Assembly (NCBI RefSeq): GCF_900005765.1
Contig: NC_041687.1
Location: 434,001 to 498,000 of the forward strand
DNA from: Plasmodium relictum
Lineage: Eukaryota > Apicomplexa > Aconoidasida > Haemosporida > Plasmodiidae
DNA length: 64,000 nucleotides
Direction: 5' to 3'
The notes under the pieces were generated by a model. The model worked only from the letters and a program-made list of their open reading frames with translations, did no database searches and was not told the DNA's origin. Numbering within the stretch: the stretch's first letter is position 1; every line of letters starts with the position of its first letter. The translations under genes and the position numbers were made by a program. Positions 1 to 11,789 of the stretch are shown piece after piece.

Positions 1-999
1 TTTTTAATTAAAAAATGAAATAGAAAAATACATGAATTTTATTTCAAAAGATAATAGGAAAAAAAGAAAGAAGCAAAACGATGTTCTTATAAATATATAA
101 TAATGAAAAAAAAAATGTATACTCCTAAAATAAAAATAAAAATACTATTATAATCCTGATTATATTATAATAAAAATTAAATATATTATAAATTAAAAAG
201 ATATTCAAACATTGATATGTTTTATTGTTAATATAATTTTAACCTATTTTTTTTTATATTATATTTTTAAAAATTTCATCTTTTTTTGGAAAAATGTTTT
301 TATAAATCATGATAAATGTCATTATTGCTTTTTCATTATTAAGATCTTTTCAATAAAAGAATTAAAAAAAAACAATAATTTTTTAAAATAATAAAATTAT
401 AACAATTTTTAACTTTTTAAAATTGAAATATATTCATATATATTTATCTTAAAAATATAAATGTATAATTGAATTTTTTAAAATCATAAAAAAATAATAA
501 ATTTTTGATAATGTTAAAATTTATATCCTTATAAATTAAAATTTTGAAAATGAAAGTAAAAATGGAACAAGCAAATTTGTAAAAAAAAAAAAAATTCTTC
601 AAATAAAATAGTATTAAATATATATATATATACATAATTTTTTAATTTTTAAAAAACTGAGAAATTTTATTTTTTTATTTAAAATTTTTGATATATATAA
701 AGAAATATATATATATATATATATACAGATATTATACATATAATGAAATGGCAAAATATTGTAAATGCCTTCATAGACAAAGAAAAAAATAAAAACATAT
801 ATATATAGAAATAAAAAATTTATATATAAATTAAAACTTTCATATTTAGTTATCCATTTTCTAATAATAACACATATGACATTTCTAAACAATTTGTCTT
901 TTTCTCTTTTTTATTATCCTTTTTTTTTTTTAAAACAACCGACCTTTTTCAAAGGATTAATATATATTTATTTTAATTGATCAAACAAAACTGTACCAC
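1..999. other. A/T-rich intergenic DNA at window start
   Basis: About 1 kb of homopolymer A/T runs and short (AT)n tracts. The short open frames on the minus strand (444-892) are made almost only of Ile, Tyr, Phe and Lys and look like chance. The stretch presumably holds the promoter and 5' UTR of the DHHC gene that starts at 1000. I see no RNA gene. Confidence 0.6.
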
Positions 1000-2916
1000 A
1001 TGAATAACGTTTTGTCCTTCATTGTAGTAACATTACTGAGTATTTTTATTTATGTCTGTTATTTATGTAAGTATAAAATTTTGATTTATAAAATATAACT
1101 TCAGAATAAATTAAAAAAACAAGTTTTTCTAAAATATTAATGAAACAAAGCAATTTTCAAATTTTGTATTCAAATAATGTTTTAAATATTTTGTAATTTT
1201 GTTTTATTTTCAATAGATAGCTTGCATAATGAATATTTAAATAATTATAGTAGAATAGTTAGAATTCTATTAGGAGTATTTAGCATACCATTTTTTATTT
1301 GTTATTACTGGTCATTTGTAAAATGTTCTATTTCTAATCCAGGATATGTCGACGATTCATGGGAAAGTAAATATTTTATAATTGCTTTTTCAACAATTTC
1401 TAAAAAAAAATGTTTATAACTTAAATATTTTTTCATTATTTTTATACAAATGTTTTAAAATTATTCCATACATTATTCTTATTTAAAAAAGATAGAAAGT
1501 ATTTATTTAAAAATATTATTTGAAATTTTTAATAATACAGTAAATGCAGAGGAAAATAATATACAAATAGAAAAAAAGAAAATAAGAAATTACACACCTA
1601 ATAAATATACTATTTGTGATAAATGTAATTATTTGGTTAGACCTGAAAGAGCGCATCATTGTAGAGTTAGTTTATATAAACTTGTATATATATATATATA
1701 TTTATATATATATGTATATTTTTTTTTTTATTAGTCTTGTAAGAAATGTGTATTAAAAATGGATCATCACTGTCCATGGATAGGAACATGTGTTGGGGAA
1801 AAAAATTTGAAATTTTTTTTTCTATTTTTATTATATGGTTTTCTTATAACATTATATATAACTATGACAACCATGCCCAAATTTATTATGTCTCTTTATG
1901 CAAAAAAAAATATGGTAAGTGTTATTTAAAAATTTCGAAATTGAAATTGGAATAATTGGAAACGAGAATTACGTTAAATTTTTTTTTTTTTTCAAAATGT
2001 TATATATATTATATTTCATTTTTTCACTTTTTGTTCATACCAAATTTCTATATCATTTTTTATTTTTTAATTAGGCACAAATAAATTTAAATCATGCTAC
2101 CCTTTTAATTAGTAAAAATTCAAACTTTTAAATTTTTTTTTTATATCATTAATAATATATATATAATATATATTTTAATTAACCTTATTAGCTATTTGTG
2201 CGGCATTAACACTATTTTTAGCATTGCTTTTCGTAATACCAAACATTTAACGTTTTTATTTTATAAAATAAATAATTATTTTTCTTTACTTTCATATTTA
2301 TATATTTTCTTTTTTATATATTTATATTATTTTTTTAGATGAATTGCCAATATATATACTTTATTTCTCGGAATCTTACTGTTATAGAATCTTCATATAG
2401 TGATATAGTCTGGATAAAAAATAAAAAAATTAGTAATTTATAGAATATTAATAATTTTTCTTCATTTATAAATTTTTACAGAATCCATATGATTTAGGTA
2501 TATATAATAATTGGAAAATGGTAAAATTAAAAAAAAGGAAATAAAATAAAAATATATTAAAAAAAAAATTAAAAATAAATATTAATCTTTATTTAAAAAA
2601 AAAATTAATAAAAGGTTTTTGGAGAATTCAAATGGGAGTGGTTTTTTCCTCTTGATCCTGAAAATTTATGTCATACAAGTAATTCATTTATTAAAGATAG
2701 CTATTATATACTTTCTTTTCAATCTTAATAAAAAAATAATAATGTTTTCAAATATTTAATTTTTTTGTTTCTTTTTTTTTTGATATTCTTAAAGATTGTT
2801 TATATCCTTTAAATGATAGATACGAGAATATTAGTAACATTGATATGGAAGATTCATTTTTAGCTAGTCATAATTTTAAATCAAAAGAGGAAAATGCTTT
2901 ATGTGAATCTTCTTAA
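1000..2916 (+). CDS. DHHC9: DHHC palmitoyltransferase, ten exons
   Basis: Protein S-acyltransferase that attaches palmitate to cysteines of membrane proteins. Rebuilt exons: 1000-1066, 1217-1366, 1541-1665, 1735-1914, 2075-2111, 2192-2232, 2339-2407, 2482-2520, 2615-2678 and 2795-2916; they join to one frame of 297 residues. Exons 3 and 4 encode the zinc-binding cysteine-rich domain with the catalytic DHHC tetrad (context [17 protein letters not shown]). Four hydrophobic segments lie in exons 1, 2, 4 and 6, two on each side of the DHHC domain as usual. Exon 7 carries NLTVIE, a variant of the TTxE motif, and exons 8-9 carry the NPYDLG...NW...FGEFKWEW block that follows it in this family. The donor of exon 7 (GTCTGG) is weak and is the least certain junction. 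The number DHHC9 rests on remembered position next to RON4 in P. falciparum, not on sequence comparison. Confidence 0.88.
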
Positions 2917-3822
2917 TACTATTTAAATTATATTTAATTTTCATTTTATTTTTTTTTTCATATTTTTTTTTTTTATTGTCTTTATGATAATGTTTAGATT
3001 TTACATTTCCATAAAAAATTACTATTTTATTAATTAGAACCTATATTTTTTAGTGACGTATAATTCCATTAGACTTTTTTTTTCTTTTACATAAATATAA
3101 TCATTGCTTTTTTCTTTTTTTAGATTGAAATAGTTTTATATCTTTTTTTATCCAATATTTTTTCCCTTTATTTCTTATACAAAACTCCTGATACACATCA
3201 AAACAATTCGCGCAAATGCTATTTTTTTTTTTTTTAAATTATAATAGCAAAATAAAAAAAATAAAAAAATACAAACTGAATAATTAAGAAAAAGTAATAA
3301 TAAAAGACTTAAATTGTTCAAATTCATAAAAATATGTATTATAGTATTTATTTATTGTAGTTATTTATAATCATTTTTATCCAAAATAAACAAAAAAAAA
3401 AAAAAAAAAGGTATAATTTGTAACATACAAAATATTAAAATATAAATTTTAAAAACTAAAAGAAAAAATAAAATCTAAACAGAGTAGATTAAATAACTTT
3501 AATAAGATAAATCATTTTTGGTTAAAATAAATGATATATTTAAAATTGATTACAATTATTCATTTTAATGTAAAATTATAATACTTTCATTAGAATTATT
3601 ACATATGCATATACATAGAAGAAAAGGTAAAATTTAATTTATAAACATGTAATTTTTAAAAAGAACAATTAAAAATATCTTTTAAAGATCATATAGAAAA
3701 ATACCATTAAGAAAAAAAATAACAATTATTATTATTTTTTTTAATGCGATATATATAATAAAGTTATTTCCTCCTTTATCTATAATATACAGTATTGTGC
3801 ATTTTATTTCTAAAAAGTAATT
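2917..3822. other. Convergent intergenic region, DHHC / RON4
   Basis: The 3' ends of the DHHC gene (+) and RON4 (-) face each other here. It is mostly A/T runs. A short block at about 3165-3215 is a little richer in G+C than its surroundings, but I could not fold it into a convincing RNA or read it as an exon. Confidence 0.5.
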
Positions 3823-6544
3823 TCATAAATCTCCACTAACAATATTTTCTACATCTTCATCTTCTTCAGTAACATTCTCACCCTCTTCATCTATTTGCTT
3901 TATTTCTTCGTTAATATAATCTTCATCCATACCTCTTTTATCAAATTCATTTGCCAATAATTCGTGGGATTCAGTCGACAGTAGAACTAATAATTTAGTT
4001 ATTGTTTCATCTAGAAAGAAAAAAAAAAAAATTCATATTTAACATAGATATTATATAAATATGTAAACTATATTTGTTTTTTCATAATTTTAATTTCAAA
4101 ATTTTTTTTTTTTTACTATATATAAATAAGTAATATATAAAAAAAAAAAAAACATATTTTATATTTTTATGTAACTTTACCAACTAAATTACTAGTAGGA
4201 TCACACATTTCTTTAAGATGAATATATTTTTCTTGATTCAAAAAACTTAATTCAAGAAGTGGTTGTAATATTTTTTTCCCCTCTATATTTAATGTATTTA
4301 ATTGCAAATTGAAAAAATCAAATATATTCTTTCCAGAATCGTCTGAACAATGATATAATGTATCTGTTATGTGCAATAGAGTACAAACTGAAACAACTTT
4401 TAAACTACATGTTTTTTTGCTTACTTTTTCAGCATAATAGTAATAAGAATTTATTCTTTGTGCTATAGCTGTATAATAAGATTGTATATGAGCCTTCACT
4501 AAATTACCTAAAGATCCAATTAATGACGTACTTGGTTTTTTTACATTTTCATGTTTAAAAGGAACTGATGAAATATTTCCTCCTATTCTCATAATTTTTG
4601 TGCAATAATTAAAAGCTTTAGATTTTTTTATTTTTTTTAACAATTTAGTATATTCTTTATCTTTATTATACTTTTTATCTATTGCTAATAATTCATCTAT
4701 CAAACTCAAATATGCATGATCATTATCCGCTTCAAAACCTAAAATGTTTTGAAAATACTTATGTTGCTGAATTATAATAGAGGCACCTGAACATAAAATA
4801 TTTAATTCAACATTATTGTCAAAATCTACTACGCCCCCATATTCATCAGGAGATAGCCATTTTGTGAACATTATAGCCATTCTCTGTGCTAATTCTCTAG
4901 TTGAAATACTTATAATCATATCTTTGATAGGGCAAGATCCTCCTTTCTCTTTTATTATTGGTGGTAATTTACTATAAGTTACTCCAATTTTTCTTAAAAT
5001 CTTAATTTTTATTTGTTTTAACGATTGTTGTAAAATAGATTTATCAATACCCAATGGTTCATAAAAATGAGGAAATTCATAATAGGACATATTCGTCATT
5101 ATTTTAAACATTGTTGATAGAATTTTATCATACACTTCAAGTGTCAACAAATTGGGATCGAAAGAAAGTTGTTCTTCATTAATATTTAAAGTGGACAATG
5201 CTTCTTTGAATAAACTACTAGAAACGGAACTCTCTTTTAATCGCAAAAGTCCTTTTACTCCTTCTCCAGCACATTTCATTATTTCCAAAATAATTTGGTC
5301 CATTATTGAACTATATAATCCTTTTCCTTCAAATGATTCAAGTGTTATAGCATCTTTATTTTGATATAGATTAGTAGCCATATTTAGGATATCCCTATTT
5401 TTTACTTTATTCTTCTCTTCATAATGTGCCTGTTTTTTTTCTTCATTGATGTCATTGTTATTATATTTATCATTTGATGTATTGTCATAGTGGTATAACG
5501 AGTGTTTCGAATATTCAGTATCTTTATCACTATTATTAGCACTTTCATATTGGCTACTTTCATTCTTATGAAAATCTTTATCACCATTTCCTTTATCTTG
5601 GTTATGCATATCTATCGTTAGTTCAGTTGGATTATATTTATCTTTTTCAATTTGTTCATATCCTTTTGAATGTTTATCCGAGTTGTGACCAGTAGTATCT
5701 CCATTTTTATGTGAATTAAAGTTATCCCAATGTTGATTATAATGCCCCTGTGAATCACTATGTTTTTGATTACTATTTATATCATTACCTCTTTCTTCCT
5801 GTAAAGGTATAGGATTAGCAATTATATTACTTTCATTCTGATAAATATCAGGAATATTTGTTATATATGGTGTACTTGTATCTGATGTATTCTCTTTATT
5901 TGGTGTGTTTGTTGTATCTGGTGTATTCGATTTATCTGGTGTGTTTGTTGTATCTGGTGTATTCTCTTTATCTGTTGTACTTGTATCTGGAGTATTCAGT
6001 TTATCTGGTGTGTTCTCTTTATCTGTTGTACTTGTATCTGGAGTATTCAGTTTATCTGGTGTGTTCTCTTTATTTGGTGTACTCGATTCATTTTGTGTAT
6101 TCTCTTTATCTGTTGTACTTGTATCTGGAGTATTCGATTTATTTGGTGTATTCGGTTCATCTAGTGTATTCTCTTTACCTGTTGTACTTGTATCTGAAGT
6201 ATGTGCTTTATCTAGTGTGCTAGTTGCATCTGGTGTATTTGGTGTACTCGTATCTGGTGTATTTGACGTATTTGACGTATTTGCTGTATCTGCTGAACTC
6301 TCTGAATCCCCTGAATGAATTTGTGGTACTTCTTGAATAAAAGAAATATTGAACTTTCTCCCTTTTTCTAAAAATGTAAATTTTTTATATCATAAAAATA
6401 AAAAAAAATTAGTATATAATATTGCAAATATTATTGATATATACATTTTAAAAAAAAATTTTAATTACCTTTAAATGGTTTAGTTTTATCAATAAATGTA
6501 GATAGAACTAGAAAAATGCAAACAAAAAACCTTATATTAGACAT
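3823..6544 (-). CDS. RON4: Rhoptry neck protein 4
   Basis: Component of the moving junction, secreted from the rhoptry neck and inserted with RON2 and RON5 at the host membrane, where RON2 binds parasite AMA1. Exons: 6469-6544, 4181-6367 and 4010-3823; 816 residues. Exon 1 encodes a signal peptide (MSNIRFFVCIFLVLSTF). Residues about 40-200 are a degenerate tandem repeat built on NTPD and TTDKENTPD, followed by a charged His/Asn/Asp-rich stretch. The rest, about residues 310-755, is a globular conserved region with several cysteines (GGSCPIKDM, CSDDSGKN), and the protein ends in an acidic tail encoded by exon 3. The three-exon layout, repeats, acidic tail and position between the DHHC gene and the serine esterase all point to RON4. 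It is shorter than the P. falciparum protein (about 1,200 residues as I recall), mainly through a smaller repeat region. Confidence 0.85.
5877..6318 (-). repeat. RON4: Tandem coding repeat in RON4
   Basis: A degenerate array read in the RON4 frame with the core NTPD(K/T)x. A 51-base unit (17 residues, LNTPDTSTTDKENTPDK) occurs back to back at 5953-6003 and 6004-6054, and diverged copies continue to about 6200. Shorter six-residue NTPD units flank it at both ends. The repeat also keeps the opposite strand open, giving antisense frames that are not genes. Confidence 0.85.
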
Positions 6545-7275
6545 TTTATAATATATTTTAAAATAGGAACATTTTTTTTTTCTTCTGCTTCTAAAAAATA
6601 AGGATTTACATATAGTAAGTAATTATAATTATTACAATTTATTATTTTAATGTCTACACAGATGTAATAGTTAATAAAAATTGAGAAAAAAAAAATTATA
6701 TACGAAAGCTATTGAAATTTATCATATTTATTTTATTGAGATTTTTAGAAGTTGACTAAATTTATGAGTGCATCAAAGTGCATAAAAAAGAAAAAATAAA
6801 TATAGTAGAAATAAATTACACAAGAATATAAAAGGAAAAAAGTTAATAAAAATTAGAACATATAGGTATATATAAACAAATATATATAAAACAAAAATAC
6901 ATAAAAAAAAAACAAAAAACAAAAACCATATGTACATAAAAAGCACATTTACATAATGTAAATGAAAATATATTTCCATACAGTAATATAATAAGATACA
7001 AATACTTATTCATGCACAAATTTTTCAATATATAAAAATAATGAAAATAGAAGTATTAAAAAATAATAATTTAAATATAAAAAAAAAAAAAAATGTTTTT
7101 AAAATTCTTTTATGTATCATTGGGTTATAAAAATAAATAAATAAAATGAAATAACATAATAAAGAATAACAATGTAGAATCACGATGAATAAGAATAACA
7201 AAAAAATATAAAAGAAATTAATAATATATATATTATATATATAAACAAAAAAATTAAATAGATATTTTTAAAATT
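6545..7275. other. Intergenic region upstream of RON4
   Basis: Contains the RON4 5' flank and the 3' flank of the esterase. Apart from the GTGCA motifs listed separately it is A/T runs and low-complexity frames. No RNA gene seen. Confidence 0.5.
6768..7017. promoter_or_regulatory. Three GTGCA/TGCAC motifs upstream of RON4
   Basis: GTGCA occurs at 6768-6772 and 6778-6782, and its complement TGCAC at 7013-7017, that is 220-475 bases upstream of the RON4 start. GTGCA is the published core of the ApiAP2 factor AP2-I, which drives merozoite invasion genes in P. falciparum. In DNA this A+T rich the motif should be rare. Binding is inferred. Confidence 0.35.
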
Positions 7276-10200
7276 TTAAAGAATTAAATGTTCAATGAAA
7301 TGCTTTACAATAGCTGCTTCTTCTGAGCATATTCGGGGATGTGCAATTATTTGTACATGAGCATTTGAGTAAATAGGTATAGAAATAGAATATCTCTGAA
7401 TGGGTAATTGATTCAAACAATTAAACAAAACTTCATAATACAAAAGCTCAGGATTTTTAAAAAATTTTTCAATTAATTCATCATTTGAAATTGTATAAAT
7501 ATGCAACAATATTTGCTTATATTTTTTTTTATCACTTTTTGTAATACCTTTTAGCAAATTGCTTCTTTTTAATTTTTTTTTTGTAGTAGTATTAATTGTC
7601 ACATCTGTTTTGCATTCTATACACTTTATATTTTCTGTACTATTCGTTTTATTTACTAGAATATTTTTATTTGAAGAATTTTCTAATTCATCTTTATAAT
7701 TTTCTTCCGAAGAATAAAAGAATTCATTTATGTAATTATGTTCATCATTTTTATCATTACATAAATGAATTAAATCATGATCATTTTCATTCTCATCTGA
7801 ATATTTATCTAATCTCTTCTCCTTTTCATTAGAACTATTACATTTCATATTATCACTTAATAATTTTGATACTTCATTATTTTTATCATTAAAATCTTTA
7901 GTGTTCTTCAAATTATTTTTTGAGGGATATAAAAAACTATAATTTTTTATTATTTTAATAGTGTTCTGTAAAGAAAATAATTTGTTATTTTCAACTTTTT
8001 TTTTCTTTTTTTTTTTTAAGTTATTATCTAAAGTTTTTAATTCGTTCATTATCTTTGTTTTTAAGCATTCAAAAAATAATTTTTCAAAGTACTTATAATC
8101 CCCGAATTTTGTTTTCTTACTATTATAATTGTTATCATTATTGTTATTGGTGTTATTCGTACTATTATTATTTACATTGTTACTCTTATTATTGTAATTA
8201 TTAATATTATTATTAGTATCCTTATTTGTACAATTATTAATAGTGTAATTATTACTACTTATGTTATTATTTTTATTATTACAATTGTTAATATTATCAT
8301 CATTTATAGTATCATCAATATTGATGGAATTATTACCAGTATCATAACTAATAGTATCATTGAAATCATAATTTTTATATCTATTTTTAACTACTACATC
8401 TTTCTCTTTCATAAATGAAGAATCGCTATAAAAATTTTGAACTTTATCATTCTTAATTAATTCTAATTTTTTAGTATTATTTGAGGAGTTTGAAAATTTA
8501 AAACTTTCCTGTATATTAAGGTACTTTTCTAAATACATTTTTTTATTTAATTTATCAATACACTTGTTATCTATATTTGTATCAATGGCATTTGAATAAT
8601 TTTTTTTTTCTTTCTTTTTCAAAAATATATCTTCATAAGTATGTGATTTACATATATCAATTTTTTTATTATCTTCTGTATTCTCTCCATCCTTATCAAA
8701 TGAAGAAATAAGTTCACATGCACTAGAGTTATTTCTGCGAATTGTATTAACTTGTTTTATTTCAGAATCCGTTTTAAAATTAAATGAACTATTTGTAGAA
8801 TTTACAACACTTGGAAGAATTTTTTTTTCATTTTTATTTAATAAATGACTTTTAAAGTAACTATTTGATTCGAAATTATTTTCATTCTTATTTAAAAAAA
8901 TATTTTTTAAATTTTTCTCATGAGACATCATGTCAGTATCATTTTTATTATGTAGATTTTTATCATTAGATGTGCTATTATTCCTTGCATTGTTCATATT
9001 TTTTTTATCTTCTATTTTTTTTTTTTCTGTGTTACTATAATAATTCATAAAAATATTGAATTTTTTCTTATGTGAATATGATAATATTTTACGAGAAGAA
9101 ATGATAGTTTGTAGCATTTGATCTAAAAATTTACTTTGCTCTTTTCTTTTATTTAATAAATAATTAGGACTTTTTAAATCTTGATAAAAATAAAAAAAAA
9201 GTAATTTTTTTTTTCTCATATATAAATGTACAACTGAAAAAATATTAATCGGTATTTCTGGAACATTTTTGGCTTGCTCTATAATAAATAAAATCAGTTC
9301 TTCATTAAATAATGTATATGGTAAAATTAGAGAGGTTCGAATACCAACTAACCAATCTGATTGAGTATTTCCATAAAAAATAATATTTTCAAATTTTTTT
9401 AAAACATTTATACTTTTAACGTTTGCTATTCTTAATAAAAGAGTAGTTTTATTATTTAAATCATCAATAGTATGAGCACCTAAGTAAGTTGATAAAACTT
9501 TCATAACTGCTATATTTTCATGTACTCCTATGTGAGGGCAAGCAAATGTAATAAAATTAATTAATTTTTTATTTTTAAACATTTTTTTTCTATATAAATT
9601 TATTAAAACGGATCTATTTAATATCCCCCCTAAGGAATGACCAATCATAGAAATGTTTATTTTATCATTTATTATTTTAAATAAGCAAATTAATTCAGTA
9701 CAAATTCTTTCGGTTCCGACATCAACACCTTCAAAAGTATGACCTTGGTTACTATAAGTTATATATATAAATAAATGAGGATATTTTTTTAATAATGGAT
9801 TAACAATATTTTGAAAATCATTTACACTTGCAGTTAAACCATGCTGAAAAATAAAATAATGAGGATTTCTTAATTTCATATGATATTTTTTCTTACATTC
9901 AACACAATGACAGCATTCTGAATTAAAAAAACAGCAACAGCGAACACATTGTTTTACATAACTGTAACATTTTATATTATTATATAGACATAATGGAAAT
10001 GGCTTTTTTTTTGTTTCATCTATATAATAAAAATTTTTTATATAATTTAAATTGTTCTTATACTTTTTATATACTCTTTCATTATAATTATTTAAATCAT
10101 TTTTAATTTCAGAATTCATGTTGTCATTATTTAAATTTTCACAAAGTAACTCGCTATTTGGCATATGCTTTAAGTTACACAAACTGTTTAATTTTTCTTT

Positions 10201-11613
10201 TTCATCATATTTATTACTTCTAATTTTTTCTTCAAAATAATCAATATCTTCCATTTTATTCATAAAATCATTTGTCTCTCCTATATTTATATTAAATGAA
10301 TTACTTCTTTTTAAAAAAAAATTATTATAGGAATGCTCATATTTATTATTTTCATTTTTTAAATTTGAACAAAAATTATAATTTTTATTTGGAATTTCTT
10401 TTCTTTTCTTTTTATTTTTTTCTTCAAAAGGTATAAAATTATAATGATCTAATTCTTCATAGTTACCATTTTTTTTTTTGCTTTCAGTTTTAACATCTTC
10501 ATCTTTTTCTTTTTTTTTTGAATTATGAGAATTTAAAATTGTTTTATTTAATATACTAGACTTATAATAAATGCTACTATTATTATTATCATTATTAGGA
10601 TTTTTATTTATTGAGTTATTTTGATCTTTATTTTTTAAAATATCTTCTTCATTATTAGTTTTTACGTATTTCCATCTGTTTTTTTCTTCTAAAGAAAAAT
10701 TTTCATAAATATGATTACTATTACTAAAATAATCATATGATGAAACTCTTTTATAAAATAAATCATTGCTACTATTATTTCCAATATTATTACTATCATA
10801 AAATGTTTTTTCTTTACTTATATTATTTTTATTATTACTAAACACACGATTACTGCCATTAAATTTGTCAACAATATTCAAATAATTGCTATTATCTAAA
10901 TCTTTGAATTTATTTCTTTTATTATTTTTATTTAAACTATTATCACTTTTTAAACTCACATTACTAGAGGATTTACTTGAGCTTGATGTATCACTCATTT
11001 TGTTAAATTTTTTATTATAAGTACAATTTTTACAAATTTTTTTGATTAAATTTTTTTCTTCTTTTATTAAATTATTTATTTTAATTCTATGAAAAACGTT
11101 ATTATCCATTTGAGATAACATAAACCTTGCAAACTCATAAGGAATGCTCATCATAGAACTAGTATCAAAATAAGTATCTTCATCATAAATTAATTCATAT
11201 ACATCCTCATGAATTTTTTCTTTATAAATTTCCTTTTCTAGAATTTCATCTAACAAATATAAAGAGCAAAACCAACAAAAATTTTTTATCCATTTCTTCT
11301 GATCACAATTTGTATTTTTATTTAAAGATTTATTTTGGTATTCTTGTATATCCATTTCTTTGTTTTTAGTTTCAATATCCTTCAAAATATTAACATGATT
11401 TTTATTCTTTTTTTTTTCTAGTATTATACTGTTTACATTATTAGTATGATTTGTACTTTTAAATAAATTTAATAAAATATTTTTATTGTCGTTAAAAAAA
11501 TGTGCACTTCTTTTAGCTTCCTTTTCATCATCTATTGTTTCAAGCATTTCAAACAGATTTCTGTTGGCTGGGAATATGGACTCACTTCTGTAATTAAGAT
11601 TTTTTTCTCTCAT
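7276..11613 (-). CDS. Putative serine esterase (DUF676/lipase-like), 1445 residues
   Basis: Predicted alpha/beta hydrolase of the DUF676 (FAM135-like) lipase group; the substrate is unknown. The hydrolase core starts with HGL at residues 591-593 (oxyanion region), followed by the nucleophile motif GHSLGG with Ser at residue 660. A conserved C-terminal segment, NAHVQIIAHPRIC at about 1417-1429, ends the protein and probably supplies the catalytic His (1419 or 1425). Between these halves lies a Ser/Asn/Lys-rich insert covering about residues 870-1310. The first 540 residues are also low complexity, without a recognisable domain. Directly before the core is a cysteine cluster, nine Cys within residues 549-573. 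Single exon; the ATG follows a 51-T tract. Position between RON4 and PDX2 matches the serine esterase gene of P. falciparum. Confidence 0.8.
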   Translation of the reverse strand: MREKNLNYRSESIFPANRNLFEMLETIDDEKEAKRSAHFFNDNKNILLNLFKSTNHTNNVNSIILEKKKNKNHVNILKDIETKNKEMDIQEYQNKSLNKNTNCDQKKWIKNFCWFCSLYLLDEILEKEIYKEKIHEDVYELIYDEDTYFDTSSMMSIPYEFARFMLSQMDNNVFHRIKINNLIKEEKNLIKKICKNCTYNKKFNKMSDTSSSSKSSSNVSLKSDNSLNKNNKRNKFKDLDNSNYLNIVDKFNGSNRVFSNNKNNISKEKTFYDSNNIGNNSSNDLFYKRVSSYDYFSNSNHIYENFSLEEKNRWKYVKTNNEEDILKNKDQNNSINKNPNNDNNNSSIYYKSSILNKTILNSHNSKKKEKDEDVKTESKKKNGNYEELDHYNFIPFEEKNKKKRKEIPNKNYNFCSNLKNENNKYEHSYNNFFLKRSNSFNINIGETNDFMNKMEDIDYFEEKIRSNKYDEKEKLNSLCNLKHMPNSELLCENLNNDNMNSEIKNDLNNYNERVYKKYKNNLNYIKNFYYIDETKKKPFPLCLYNNIKCYSYVKQCVRCCCFFNSECCHCVECKKKYHMKLRNPHYFIFQHGLTASVNDFQNIVNPLLKKYPHLFIYITYSNQGHTFEGVDVGTERICTELICLFKIINDKINISMIGHSLGGILNRSVLINLYRKKMFKNKKLINFITFACPHIGVHENIAVMKVLSTYLGAHTIDDLNNKTTLLLRIANVKSINVLKKFENIIFYGNTQSDWLVGIRTSLILPYTLFNEELILFIIEQAKNVPEIPINIFSVVHLYMRKKKLLFFYFYQDLKSPNYLLNKRKEQSKFLDQMLQTIISSRKILSYSHKKKFNIFMNYYSNTEKKKIEDKKNMNNARNNSTSNDKNLHNKNDTDMMSHEKNLKNIFLNKNENNFESNSYFKSHLLNKNEKKILPSVVNSTNSSFNFKTDSEIKQVNTIRRNNSSACELISSFDKDGENTEDNKKIDICKSHTYEDIFLKKKEKKNYSNAIDTNIDNKCIDKLNKKMYLEKYLNIQESFKFSNSSNNTKKLELIKNDKVQNFYSDSSFMKEKDVVVKNRYKNYDFNDTISYDTGNNSINIDDTINDDNINNCNNKNNNISSNNYTINNCTNKDTNNNINNYNNKSNNVNNNSTNNTNNNNDNNYNSKKTKFGDYKYFEKLFFECLKTKIMNELKTLDNNLKKKKKKKVENNKLFSLQNTIKIIKNYSFLYPSKNNLKNTKDFNDKNNEVSKLLSDNMKCNSSNEKEKRLDKYSDENENDHDLIHLCNDKNDEHNYINEFFYSSEENYKDELENSSNKNILVNKTNSTENIKCIECKTDVTINTTTKKKLKRSNLLKGITKSDKKKYKQILLHIYTISNDELIEKFFKNPELLYYEVLFNCLNQLPIQRYSISIPIYSNAHVQIIAHPRICSEEAAIVKHFIEHLIL

Positions 11614-11735
11614 TTCATGTTGTCATTTCTTTTTCTTTTTCCTTTTCTTTTTAATTTTTTTTTTCTATTTATTTTTATTTTCCAATTTATTTTTATTTTT
11701 ATTTTAATTTTAATTTATTCTATTTTAATTTTTAT

Positions 11736-11737
<2 letters not shown>

Positions 11738-11788
<51 letters not shown>
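11738..11788. repeat. Poly(T) tract of 51 bases
   Basis: Uninterrupted T run about 125 bases upstream of the esterase ATG (poly-A on the coding strand). Long poly(dA:dT) tracts are common in Plasmodium promoters and may exclude nucleosomes; read length could also be affected by sequencing slippage. Confidence 0.9.

Positions 11789-11789
<1 letters not shown>

Noticed and set aside
444-892. Two overlapping minus-strand frames of 63 and 92 codons
   Set aside because: Composition is Ile/Tyr/Phe/Lys from (TA)n and poly-A, and there is no motif or splice partner.
3165-3215. Slightly G+C-richer block after the DHHC gene, considered as a snoRNA
   Set aside because: A CTGA-like box is present, but no proper RTGATGA box at the right distance, and no stable terminal stem.
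5858-6318. Long plus-strand open frames (121 and 137 codons) of Leu/Tyr/Val/Ser repeats
   Set aside because: They are the antisense reading of the RON4 repeat; periodic sequence keeps several frames open. RON4 joins in frame with a signal peptide and flanking exons.
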